NCBI GenBank assembly: GCA_946183095.1
Contig: CAMHBE010000026.1
Span: forward strand, 1-12,228
Direction of reading: 5' to 3'
Source of the DNA: an uncultured Clostridia bacterium
GTDB lineage: Bacteria > Bacillota > Clostridia > Oscillospirales > Ruminococcaceae
DNA: 12,228 bases
Each line of letters opens with the position of its first letter. The first letter of the stretch is position 1. Below are positions 1 through 6,958 of the stretch, one piece after another. Position numbers and translations under genes: made by a program. The notes under the pieces are model-generated. The model made no database searches, was not told the DNA's origin, and was given only the letters and a program-made list of their open reading frames with translations.

Positions 1-357
1 CGTGAAGAACTCGGCGCAGTCTTTATGATCTCCAAAACGATAGGGGCTCCTTGTATAAAAGTATATAAGACCGAGGACTGGGAACAGCTCGTCGCAAAAA
101 TACGCGAGATGCCCCAGACAAAGACCGCGAACCTGCAGCGTTTCCTGTTCGGCAGCGCTTTCGACATCGAGCCTGACAAACAGGGGCGCGCACTTATCCC
201 CGCACCTCTGCGCGAATACGCGGGTCTCGATACGGACGTTGTTATCGTCGGTCTCGAAGGCAGAGCGGAAATATGGGACAAGGAGAAGTGGGAAGCCCTC
301 AACAGCGGCAAGATCGATGAGGATATCGTTTCCGTCGCAATGGAGCTTGACCTGTAA
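1..357 (+). CDS. mraZ: Transcriptional regulator MraZ, 5' partial
   Basis: MraZ is a DNA-binding, AbrB-fold (SpoVT/AbrB-like) protein that binds direct repeats upstream of the dcw cluster and controls its transcription. The frame is open from the first base of the window, reading REELGAVFMISK before the first internal Met at 25, so the true start lies upstream; by comparison with the usual length of about 140-150 residues some 30 N-terminal residues are missing. The visible part contains the end of the first MraZ repeat (EDWEQLVAKI) and the second repeat, with FDIEPDKQGRALIPAPLREY, which is the characteristic D-x-x-GR-x-x-(I/L)P-x-x-LREYAGL signature. Its stop overlaps the rsmH start by one base, so the two are probably translationally coupled. 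The mraZ promoter and operator are outside the window. The family assignment is firm. Confidence 0.95.
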   Translation, partial: REELGAVFMISKTIGAPCIKVYKTEDWEQLVAKIREMPQTKTANLQRFLFGSAFDIEPDKQGRALIPAPLREYAGLDTDVVIVGLEGRAEIWDKEKWEALNSGKIDEDIVSVAMELDL

Positions 358-1280
358 TGGAATTTCAGCACACATCGGTAATGCTGATGCCCGCGGTGGA
401 CGGACTGAACGTCCGTGAAGGCTGCATCTACGCAGACTGCACCACCGGCGGAGGCGGGCACAGCCTTGAGATACTTAAACGCCTCGGCAGCACGGGAACG
501 CTGATATGCTTCGACCGTGACAAAGAGGCTATAGCAGCCGCAAGACAGCGGCTTTCCGGGTACTCCCCGATATTTGCGGAGCGCAATTTCAGCGAGATCC
601 GTTCTGCTCTGCGCGAACTCGGGATATCACATCTCGATGGAGCACTTATGGATCTCGGCGTGTCGTCGCATCAGCTCGATGACCCCGAACGCGGCTTCTC
701 ATTTCATAACGACGCACCCCTCGATATGCGCATGAGCGGCGAGGGGATGAGCGCTTATGACGTGGTGAACGACTATCCCGAAGAACAGCTTGCCGGTATT
801 CTCTTTGAATACGGCGAGGAAAAGTTCGCACGCGGCATAGCACACGGCATAGCGCTTGCGAGAGAGAACTCCCCGATACGCACGACAGGCGAACTGGCGG
901 AGATAATAAAGCGCAACGTCCCGCTGAAAGTGCGGAAGGAGAAAAATCCCTGCCGCAAGACCTTTCAGGCGATACGAATTGAGGTGAACGGTGAGCTTGA
1001 CGCGCTGCGCACCGCACTCGATGATATATTTGAATTGCTCGCACCGGCAGGCAGACTGTCGGTGATAACATTCCATTCCCTCGAAGACAGGATAGTGAAG
1101 CAGAAGTTCAGAAGTCTCTGCGAGGGGTGTACCTGCCCGAAGGACTTCCCCGTATGCGTATGCGGAAAGAAGCCTCGCGCGGTGCAGATAACAAAAAAGC
1201 CGATAACGGCGGATGAAGCCGAAGTTGCGGAAAATCCCCGCAGCAGAAGCGCAAAGCTGCGTGTCATAGAAAAGCTCTGA
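357..1280 (+). CDS. rsmH: 16S rRNA (cytosine(1402)-N(4))-methyltransferase RsmH
   Basis: RsmH (MraW) uses S-adenosylmethionine to methylate N4 of C1402 in the 16S rRNA decoding centre; it acts in the cytosol. The 307-residue length is normal. Seen in the sequence: H5 near the N terminus, the SAM motif DCTTGGGGHS at residues 27-36, FDRD at 52-55, the hallmark DLGVSSHQLD at 99-108 followed by a GFSF..DAPLDMRM segment, KTFQAIRIEVNGEL, and GRLSVITFHSLEDRIVKQKF near the C terminus. A cysteine cluster (CEGCTC....VCVC) precedes the C-terminal KKP segment, a pattern I associate with clostridial RsmH. The start is the ATG overlapping the mraZ stop (TAATG), which fits translational coupling. Position directly after mraZ is the standard dcw arrangement. 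Confidence 0.98.
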   Translation: MEFQHTSVMLMPAVDGLNVREGCIYADCTTGGGGHSLEILKRLGSTGTLICFDRDKEAIAAARQRLSGYSPIFAERNFSEIRSALRELGISHLDGALMDLGVSSHQLDDPERGFSFHNDAPLDMRMSGEGMSAYDVVNDYPEEQLAGILFEYGEEKFARGIAHGIALARENSPIRTTGELAEIIKRNVPLKVRKEKNPCRKTFQAIRIEVNGELDALRTALDDIFELLAPAGRLSVITFHSLEDRIVKQKFRSLCEGCTCPKDFPVCVCGKKPRAVQITKKPITADEAEVAENPRSRSAKLRVIEKL

Positions 1281-1310
1281 CACGCGTATGGAAAGGGTAA
1301 AGGATAACGG

Positions 1311-1823
1311 ATGTATAACGATAATACCAACCTCGCCTACGACCTGTCGCTTTTCGACACGGACGAGGAGACCGAACGCAGGCGCAGGCAGCGTGAAGAA
1401 AAGAAAAAGGAATCCACAAAGATAAAGCTCTCCGAAAAAAAGTCAATAGGCAGAAACGGCAGTGCTGTCGCGGCTCTCGCGGCAGTCTCATTTGTCGCTG
1501 TCATCGCATTCGCCCTGCTCTACAGCAAGGTGCAGATATCCGACTATACTTCTATGATAAGCGAGACAAAGAATGCCATAGAACAGACGGAGCGTGAGAA
1601 CATCCGTCTCCAGTCCGTTCTTGACGGTATGTACACTCTCGACAACGTTGAGAAAATGGCATCCGAACAGCTCGGTCTGCAAAAAACGCAGAGCTCGCAG
1701 ATAACCTACATCACGCTGAACACCGAAGATATGACGGAAGTTGCAAAAGAGGACAGCAACATCTTCATATCTATCACGAACTGGTTCAACAACATCCTTG
1801 AATTTCTCGGGTTCAAATCGTAA
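1311..1823 (+). CDS. ftsL: Cell division protein FtsL (FtsL/DivIC-like)
   Basis: FtsL is a small bitopic membrane protein that forms a subcomplex with FtsQ/DivIB and DivIC/FtsB and helps activate the FtsW-PBP septal synthase. The 170-residue product has a very basic cytoplasmic head (ERRRRQREEKKK, about residues 22-33), one transmembrane helix at about 51-72, and an extracellular segment with coiled-coil character at about 75-105 (heptad-like I/L spacing in NAIEQTERENIRLQSVLDG). The end of the core, NVEKMASEQLGL, matches the conserved motif of this family. About 45 further residues follow, ending in a hydrophobic, aromatic stretch (IFISITNWFNNILEFLGF), which is longer than usual. AAAGGA at 1299-1304 lies 6 bases before the ATG. 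The sequence family is poorly conserved, so the name rests on architecture plus position between rsmH and the PBP gene. Confidence 0.85.
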   Translation: MYNDNTNLAYDLSLFDTDEETERRRRQREEKKKESTKIKLSEKKSIGRNGSAVAALAAVSFVAVIAFALLYSKVQISDYTSMISETKNAIEQTERENIRLQSVLDGMYTLDNVEKMASEQLGLQKTQSSQITYITLNTEDMTEVAKEDSNIFISITNWFNNILEFLGFKS

Positions 1824-1835
1824 TATTTGTCCGGA

Positions 1836-1844
1836 TGATATAAT
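1836..1844 (+). promoter_or_regulatory. Possible extended -10 promoter ahead of the PBP gene
   Basis: TGATATAAT at 1836-1844 is a perfect extended -10 element (TG-N-TATAAT), inside an AT-rich 78-base gap between ftsL and the PBP gene. A second TATAAT overlaps it at 1844-1849. No convincing -35 element sits 16-18 bases upstream, which extended -10 promoters can tolerate. If used, transcription would begin near 1851 and give a leader of about 50 bases. AT-rich gaps produce such matches by chance, so the call is tentative. Confidence 0.4.
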
Positions 1845-1888
1845 ATAATTGTAGTGCGGACGAGCAGGAAGCCCGTACTATGTTCTAT

Positions 1889-1895
1889 AAAGGAG
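1889..1895 (+). promoter_or_regulatory. Ribosome binding site that sets the PBP start
   Basis: AAAGGAG ends 6 bases before the ATG at 1902. The frame is open further upstream to a GTG at 1854, but that GTG has no comparable site, so this motif decides the start at 1902. Confidence 0.85.
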
Positions 1896-1901
1896 ATATA
1901 C

Positions 1902-4256
1902 ATGGCTAACAGAGATATGCCTGACAGCACAAAGAGCACGCCCGTACTTGCTCCGACGAACAAAATGAAGCGGAGGATGTTCTGGGTCGTGCTTACTCTG
2001 CTTATTTTTGCGGCGGCGTATATATGTTCATCAATATATAAGACAGCGGTGCTCAAATCGGAGTATTACCGCTCAAAAGCAAACTCCCAGCAGCTCAGCA
2101 GCTACACTATCACCGCGAACCGCGGCACGATATACGACCGCAACAACAAGATACTCGCACAGAGCACGACTGTGTGGGATGTCGTCCTGTCGCCGAAAGC
2201 CATAGCGGAGGACGACGACAAGCGTGAAAAAGACGGAAAGCCGCGTATGTGCGACAAGATATGCGATACCTTGTCGAAGATGCTCGGAGTTGACAGGCAG
2301 AAGCTCATCGACGGGTGCAAGAACCTGAACAACGAGTATTTCATCGTAAAGAAGAAGGTCGATAAAACGGCTTACGACAAGATACAGGCTTTCATCACCG
2401 AAAACGAGCTTGCGGCATACACCGTGAACCTCATGGAGAGCAGCAAGCGCTACTACCCCAACGATTCCCTCGCATCCAGCATCATAGGCTTCACGAATTA
2501 CGACAACGAGGGCGTTTACGGGCTTGAAGCGTATTACGACAACTATTTGCAGGGCACGGACGGTGTCATCGTAATGGCAAAGGATGCCAACGGAAACGCC
2601 ATGCCTTACGACTACGAGAACCGTTTCGAGGCAAGCGACGGCAACTCGCTGGTGCTCACACTCGACAGCACTGTGCAGTATTATCTTGAAAAGAACCTCG
2701 AAAACGCGGTGATACAGCACAAGGTAAACAACCGCGCGACCGGTATAATCATGAACGCGAAGACCGGCGCGATAGTCGCAATGGCGACCGCTCCCGGCTA
2801 CGACCTCAACGACCCGTCACAGCTCTCACCGCAGGACGAGGAAAAGCTCGTCCAGATGCGCGAGGATCTGATGTACGACTACGCGGCGGGTTCCATGAGC
2901 GACCAGAAAGAGATCGACGAAGCGATAGAAAAGGATCTCACGGAAGCAAGAGCCGCGATGCGCGAGCTGCAATGGAAGAACAAGGCGGTGTCCGAACTGT
3001 ACTTCCCCGGCTCGGTATTCAAGGTTATAACCTGTGCTTCGGCGCTCGAAGAAGAAGTTATCAACCTGAACTCGACATTCCAGTGTCTCGGCGTTTACAC
3101 GGTCGAGGATACGAACATACATTGCTGGACTCTCGGCGGTCACGGCACTCTCGGACTTCAGGACGCGATCACCGCATCCTGCAACCCCGCGTTCATACAG
3201 ATAGGTCTGAAGCTCGGCTCGAAGCTGTTCAGTAACTACTTTACGGCGTTCGGATTCACGGAAAAGACAGGCATCGACCTGCCCGGCGAAGCAAGCCCTC
3301 TCTATGTGCCCTACGAGCGCATGGGAAAGGTCGAGCTTGCGTCTTCATCATTCGGTCAGACCAACAAGATCACCCCGATACAGATGATATGTGCCTACGC
3401 TGCCGCTATCAACGGCGGTTATCTCGTGACACCGTATGTTGTTGACAAGATAGTTGACAGCAGCGGAAATATAATAAGATCGACCGAACCCACGATCAAG
3501 CGTCAGGTCATAAGCGGCGAAACATCCGAGCTTATGCGTGAGATCACGGAAAACATAGTAAACTACAACGGAGGTCAGAACGCCTACATTTCGGGCTACC
3601 GCATAGGCGGAAAGTCGGGCACGTCCCAGAAGCTGGATGAATACCCGAGCTACGCGATGCGCTATGTCGGCTCGTTCTGTGCGTTCACGCCCGCCGATGA
3701 TCCCGAATATATCATGCTGGTATGCGTTGACGAACCTCTCGGCGGCAAGTACTACGGCTCAATGGTCGCAGCTCCTGTCGTTTCGGCTGTGTTCAGCGAG
3801 TGTCTCGAATATCTCGGCGTATATCCGCAGTACACGGCGGAGGAGCTTGCATTGCAGGATACGCAGGTACCCTACGTTTACGGTTCCGCACTGCTCGACG
3901 CTATCACGGCGATAAACGCAAAGGGTCTGAAATACACGGTGATAGGCGACGAGAGCGGTGTTGTTGAACGTACAGTCCCCGAAGCCGCAGCACCCATACC
4001 GAAGAACGGTACTGTTGTGATATATATGCAGGGCTCATCCTCCCAGACGGTGATAGTTCCAGACATCACAGGATTCACAGTTGACGGCGCAAACAATACG
4101 CTCACATACTATGGACTGAACATCTCCCTCAGCGGCGGTGCAGTCAACAACTCCAGCGCACGCGCGGTATCGCAGGATCCCGCTCCCGGCACGGAAGTCA
4201 GCAAGGGTACAGTCATAGAAGTAACATTCATGATAAACAACTCCGACGCGGGGTAA
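1902..4256 (+). CDS. Class B penicillin-binding protein with PASTA domains (FtsI/PBP2B/SpoVD type)
   Basis: This is a septal D,D-transpeptidase that cross-links peptidoglycan made by its partner FtsW; it is membrane-anchored with its catalytic domain outside the cell. The 784-residue product has one N-terminal transmembrane helix (about 27-47), a PBP-dimer region starting with the ANRGTIYDRNN motif, and the transpeptidase motifs S371-VF-K374 (active serine), S426-C-N428 and K571-S-G-T574. Two PASTA domains follow at about 656-716 and 717-780, each opening with a (V)PxxxG-like segment; the second ends with a QDPAPGTEVSKGT motif. A charged, helical insertion of about 50 residues (306-357) precedes the active serine and seems longer than in Bacillus homologues. 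The start at 1902 is chosen for its strong ribosome binding site. Whether it serves vegetative division, sporulation (SpoVD) or both cannot be told from sequence; it is the only class B PBP in the window, so a division role is the simplest reading. Confidence 0.95.
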   Translation: MANRDMPDSTKSTPVLAPTNKMKRRMFWVVLTLLIFAAAYICSSIYKTAVLKSEYYRSKANSQQLSSYTITANRGTIYDRNNKILAQSTTVWDVVLSPKAIAEDDDKREKDGKPRMCDKICDTLSKMLGVDRQKLIDGCKNLNNEYFIVKKKVDKTAYDKIQAFITENELAAYTVNLMESSKRYYPNDSLASSIIGFTNYDNEGVYGLEAYYDNYLQGTDGVIVMAKDANGNAMPYDYENRFEASDGNSLVLTLDSTVQYYLEKNLENAVIQHKVNNRATGIIMNAKTGAIVAMATAPGYDLNDPSQLSPQDEEKLVQMREDLMYDYAAGSMSDQKEIDEAIEKDLTEARAAMRELQWKNKAVSELYFPGSVFKVITCASALEEEVINLNSTFQCLGVYTVEDTNIHCWTLGGHGTLGLQDAITASCNPAFIQIGLKLGSKLFSNYFTAFGFTEKTGIDLPGEASPLYVPYERMGKVELASSSFGQTNKITPIQMICAYAAAINGGYLVTPYVVDKIVDSSGNIIRSTEPTIKRQVISGETSELMREITENIVNYNGGQNAYISGYRIGGKSGTSQKLDEYPSYAMRYVGSFCAFTPADDPEYIMLVCVDEPLGGKYYGSMVAAPVVSAVFSECLEYLGVYPQYTAEELALQDTQVPYVYGSALLDAITAINAKGLKYTVIGDESGVVERTVPEAAAPIPKNGTVVIYMQGSSSQTVIVPDITGFTVDGANNTLTYYGLNISLSGGAVNNSSARAVSQDPAPGTEVSKGTVIEVTFMINNSDAG

Positions 4257-4266
4257 GAAGATGGTC

Positions 4267-4305
4267 GAGAGGGTCGCTCGCCGCTTGAGAGGGCCGCTGC
4301 CGCTT
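4267..4305 (+). repeat. Two-copy imperfect tandem repeat, unit about 20 bases
   Basis: Copy one (4267-4286) and copy two (4287-4305) both begin GAGAGGG and end GCCGCTT. They differ by one T-to-C change at unit position 8 and a one-base deletion in copy two. A third partial unit (GAGA) starts at 4306. Confidence 0.75.
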
Positions 4306-4311
4306 GAGACC

Positions 4312-4336
4312 GTGACTCGCCTTTAGGGCGAGCCAC
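4312..4336 (+). repeat. Inverted repeat 1 (hairpin)
   Basis: GTGACTCGCC (4312-4321) pairs with GGCGAGCCAC (4327-4336) at 9 of 10 positions, around a 5-base TTTAG loop. No T-tract follows. Confidence 0.65.
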
Positions 4337-4343
4337 ATGAGGA

Positions 4344-4358
4344 AGAGGCGTTGCCTCT
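4344..4358 (+). repeat. Inverted repeat 2 (short hairpin)
   Basis: AGAGGC (4344-4349) and GCCTCT (4353-4358) form a perfect 6-base-pair stem with a 3-base loop. Confidence 0.5.
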
Positions 4359-4377
4359 CCCTCAAACTCCCTCACTA

Positions 4378-4400
4378 CTTCCTTTGTTCGACAAAGGAAG
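4378..4400 (+). repeat. Inverted repeat 3 (perfect 10-bp hairpin)
   Basis: CTTCCTTTGT (4378-4387) and ACAAAGGAAG (4391-4400) are perfect reverse complements around a TCG loop. The arms are moderately AT-rich and no T-run follows, so processing, mRNA stabilisation or a repeat-element end is more likely than termination. Confidence 0.7.
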
Positions 4401-4418
4401 CGAAAGCGTTGAGTTTAT

Positions 4419-4423
4419 GGAGG
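4419..4423 (+). promoter_or_regulatory. Ribosome binding site that sets the murE start
   Basis: GGAGG at 4419-4423 leaves only 1 base before the ATG at 4425 but 7 bases before the in-frame TTG at 4431. Spacing therefore favours the TTG, giving an N terminus of MQLFDIL. Confidence 0.7.
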
Positions 4424-4430
4424 AATGGAT

Positions 4431-5879
4431 TTGCAGTTGTTCGACATTCTGAAAGAGAATGAAAGAGCAGGTCTTAGCGACTGCGAAATAGGAAAGATAA
4501 CTGACGATACACGAAAGCTGCGGACGGGTGATATATTCGTTGCGATAAGCGGACGAAATTTCGATGGTCACGCCGCCTGCGCGGAAATGCTCGGCAAAGG
4601 CGCGGCAGCTGTCGTCGTCAGCCGTGATATGGGCTTGCCGCAGCAGATACTCACCGACGATACGCGGAAAATGTTCGGCGTCCTCTCGTCAAGGTATTTC
4701 GGAGAGCCGACAAAGCGGCTGAAGCTGATAGCGGCTACCGGCACCAACGGAAAGACGACGACTGTTAATATTATAAAGCATATTATGAACGAGAACGGTC
4801 ACAAGTGCGGCTGCATCGGCACGGCAGGCTATGATGTCTGCGGAAAGATCTACGAAGCGCACCTCACAACACCGTATCAGTTCGACCTGTATGGATATTT
4901 CCGCGAAATGGCTGACAACGGCGCGGAATACTGCGTTATGGAAGCATCCTCGCAGGCGCTCTCACAGTCAAGGTTCGTGGGCGAAACGTTCGAGTGCGGC
5001 ATCTTCACCAATCTGACGCAGGATCACCTCGATTGGCACGGCACAATGGAGAACTACTATCAGGCGAAAAGATCGCTGTTCGCAAGCTGCAGATCGGCAG
5101 TGATAAACGTCGATGACAAGTGGGGAAAACGGCTGTACGACGAGCTTTCGGCAGAGGGCGGGATCAAGCTCACTGCGCTGAGCGAAAACGGTATGACGGA
5201 TGTTTCGGCGTGCAGGATAGTTCCCGAAAGCGGAAAAGTTTCGTATATGCTTGCCGTGAAGGATGCGCAGAAAGCGTTCCATGTAAGTATACCGATGCCG
5301 GGAAGGTTCAATGTCATGAACTCGATGTGCGCGGCGGCAGCCTGCATAGAGTCGGGACTTCCGGCAGATGCGGCAGTTGCCGGGCTGAACACGGTCAAGG
5401 GCGTATGCGGACGCGCGGAAGTGCTCTACGACGGGGATTTCACAGTGATATGCGACTATGCCCACACGGAGGACGGACTGGAAAAGACGCTCCCTGCGAT
5501 AAAGGAATTTACAAAGGGAAGGCTGATAGTGGTATTCGGCGCGGCAGGAGAACGCGACGCGGGAAAGCGTCCCGCAATGGGAAGATGTGTCGCAAGATAC
5601 GCAGACGCTGCCGTGGTAACTTCCGACAATCCACGCTTTGAAGACCCGCAGAAGATAATAGACGACGTTATGACGGGATTTGACGCAGACAGCGATGTGT
5701 GCTCATACGTCGATCGGCTCGAAGCGATAAAGTACGCGGTCGGGATAGCGCGCAAAGGCGATGTTATCGTGCTCTGCGGCAAGGGTCATGAAGAATACCA
5801 GGTCATCGGCGACAACTATATGCCGTTCAGTGAGCATAAGATAATACACGAACTTTGTTCGGACAATTTCAGATCATAA
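4431..5879 (+). CDS. murE: UDP-MurNAc-L-alanyl-D-glutamate--2,6-diaminopimelate ligase MurE
   Basis: MurE uses ATP in the cytosol to add the third residue of the peptidoglycan stem peptide. The three-domain Mur ligase pattern is visible: an N-terminal UMP-binding domain with ITDDTRKLRTGDIFVAISG, the ATP P-loop GTNGKTT at 104-110, the ASSQAL segment and Y..AK with K213 as the likely carbamylated lysine, and a C-terminal domain opening with DYAHTEDGLEKTL. The DNPR motif at 399-402 is the known signature of meso-diaminopimelate-specific MurE, so the wall is predicted to be DAP type rather than lysine type. Length from the preferred TTG is 482 residues, which is typical; the ATG two codons upstream (4425) is the alternative but sits too close to the GGAGG. 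The gene follows the repeat-rich gap and precedes mraY by 13 bases. murF, its usual downstream neighbour, is absent here. Confidence 0.95.
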   Translation: MQLFDILKENERAGLSDCEIGKITDDTRKLRTGDIFVAISGRNFDGHAACAEMLGKGAAAVVVSRDMGLPQQILTDDTRKMFGVLSSRYFGEPTKRLKLIAATGTNGKTTTVNIIKHIMNENGHKCGCIGTAGYDVCGKIYEAHLTTPYQFDLYGYFREMADNGAEYCVMEASSQALSQSRFVGETFECGIFTNLTQDHLDWHGTMENYYQAKRSLFASCRSAVINVDDKWGKRLYDELSAEGGIKLTALSENGMTDVSACRIVPESGKVSYMLAVKDAQKAFHVSIPMPGRFNVMNSMCAAAACIESGLPADAAVAGLNTVKGVCGRAEVLYDGDFTVICDYAHTEDGLEKTLPAIKEFTKGRLIVVFGAAGERDAGKRPAMGRCVARYADAAVVTSDNPRFEDPQKIIDDVMTGFDADSDVCSYVDRLEAIKYAVGIARKGDVIVLCGKGHEEYQVIGDNYMPFSEHKIIHELCSDNFRS

Positions 5880-5885
5880 AAAGGG
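5880..5885 (+). promoter_or_regulatory. Ribosome binding site that sets the mraY start
   Basis: AAAGGG lies just after the murE stop. It is 7 bases from the ATG at 5893 but only 1 base from the in-frame GTG at 5887, so the ATG is preferred. Confidence 0.65.
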
Positions 5886-5892
5886 TGTGTCT

Positions 5893-6906
5893 ATGCTTTT
5901 ACCTATAATCGTTACAGCTTTCGTGGCTGTAGTCGTCACCGCACTGCTCGGACTGGTGCTGATACCGTGGCTGCGGAAGCTGAAATTCGGACAGACGATA
6001 CTGGATATCGGACCGATATGGCACAAAAAAGACAAACAGGGTACTCCGACAATGGGCGGTATGATGTTCATTATCGGAACGGTGGCCGCGCTTACCGCAG
6101 GCGTGATACTGCTTACCCTCGACGGGACGCTCGGCGCGGACACTGTGGCGCAGAAAGACCTGTTCGGGCTTATCGCCGCTGTGGGAGCCGCATTCTTCTT
6201 CGGGTTCATAGGTTTCCTCGACGACTTCATCAAAGTGAAGAAAAAGCAGAACGAGGGTCTTACCCCGATGCAGAAAATAATACTGCAAGTGCTGGTCATT
6301 GCCGCTTATTTCACGGCGCGTTACCTGTCGGGAGATACAAACACGGTGATAAAGTTCCCGTTTATCGGCGACCTCGACCTGTGGTATTTCTACTACATCA
6401 TAATGGGACTCGCCATACTCTACATCGTGAACGCAGTTAACCTCACGGACGGACTGGACGGACTGTGTTCGTCGGTAACTTTCGTGTACTGCATCATCTT
6501 TGCGATAATTTCGGGTATACTCGGGTACGCGGGATTTACCCTGCTGTCGGTAGCGGCGGCGGGCGGCTGTCTGGGATTTCTTATCTGGAACTGGCACCCC
6601 GCGAAAGTGTTCATGGGCGACACAGGCTCTATGTTCTTCGGCGGCATCGTCGCCATGACAGGCGTGGGGATGCACGTCGAGGTGCTCATGGTGATAGCCG
6701 CGGCGGTGTATATCTGGGAAGCGCTGACGGTGCTTATACAGATGACGTATTTCAAGCTGACGCACGGCAAGCGTCTTTTCAGGATGACGCCTATACACCA
6801 CAGCTTCGAGATGCGCGGCTGGAAGGAACAGAAGATAGTTATAGTATTTTCACTGATAGGGGCAGTTTTCGGCACAGTTTCGATACTGCTCGTGAACGGG
6901 CTGTGA
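5893..6906 (+). CDS. mraY: Phospho-N-acetylmuramoyl-pentapeptide-transferase MraY
   Basis: MraY is an integral membrane enzyme that transfers phospho-MurNAc-pentapeptide from UDP to undecaprenyl phosphate, making lipid I. The 337-residue, strongly hydrophobic product has about ten likely transmembrane segments. Family motifs seen in order: KQGTPTMGG near the N terminus, the Mg-binding/catalytic region FLDDFIKVKKKQNEGL, NAVNLTDGLDGL, FMGDTGSMFFGG, and the cytoplasmic loop FRMTPIHHSFEMRGWKEQKI. In the last motif the third histidine of the usual HHH is serine here. The ATG at 5893 is favoured over a GTG at 5887 by ribosome-binding-site spacing. It is 13 bases downstream of murE and almost certainly cotranscribed with it. 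Isoleucine is coded by AUA in 20 of 36 cases, illustrating the codon habit of the whole window. Confidence 0.97.
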   Translation: MLLPIIVTAFVAVVVTALLGLVLIPWLRKLKFGQTILDIGPIWHKKDKQGTPTMGGMMFIIGTVAALTAGVILLTLDGTLGADTVAQKDLFGLIAAVGAAFFFGFIGFLDDFIKVKKKQNEGLTPMQKIILQVLVIAAYFTARYLSGDTNTVIKFPFIGDLDLWYFYYIIMGLAILYIVNAVNLTDGLDGLCSSVTFVYCIIFAIISGILGYAGFTLLSVAAAGGCLGFLIWNWHPAKVFMGDTGSMFFGGIVAMTGVGMHVEVLMVIAAAVYIWEALTVLIQMTYFKLTHGKRLFRMTPIHHSFEMRGWKEQKIVIVFSLIGAVFGTVSILLVNGL

Positions 6907-6958
6907 CCCGGCAGACCGATACCGTGTCACTGCGTTTTGTGAAAGGATAGAGATACAG

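Larger units (their letters stand above)
4257..4418 (+). repeat. Structured intergenic repeat-like element between the PBP gene and murE
   Basis: This noncoding stretch is packed with repeats and inverted repeats unlike the other gaps. It contains an imperfect tandem duplication of about 20 bases (4267-4286 and 4287-4305), then three successive hairpins (4312-4336, 4344-4358, 4378-4400), and a short direct repeat CTCCCTCA at 4359-4366 and 4368-4375 lying between hairpins two and three. No T-run follows the last hairpin, so it is not a classical intrinsic terminator. The look is that of a dispersed intergenic repeat or MITE-like insertion that landed within the operon; this is inference, since copy number cannot be seen from one window. 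Confidence 0.5.

Noticed and set aside
1854..1901. GTG start for the PBP gene, adding 16 residues.
   Set aside because: It lacks a ribosome binding site, overlaps the likely transcription start, and the ATG at 1902 has AAAGGAG at ideal spacing.
1887..1905. The region before the PBP ATG closely matches the T7 gene 10 leader used in expression vectors (AAGGAGATATACAT).
   Set aside because: The surrounding sequence is continuous genomic dcw sequence on both sides, with no vector sequence; a short purine-rich ribosome binding site can match by chance.
4109..4375. Reverse-strand frame running from the repeat element into the PBP gene.
   Set aside because: Its start region lies in the hairpin-rich repeat and the rest is antisense to the second PASTA domain; best seen as an artefact of the repeat's composition.
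4378..4400. Intrinsic terminator after the PBP gene.
   Set aside because: The stem is perfect but is followed by GCGAAAGCGTTG rather than a T-run, so termination is unlikely.
5899..6801. Long antisense open frames opposite mraY (and similar ones opposite murG at 8212-9192 and murA at 9914-10732).
   Set aside because: They mirror strongly conserved genes, show no recognisable family features, and their composition (many His, Arg, Tyr) is typical of codon-bias shadows.
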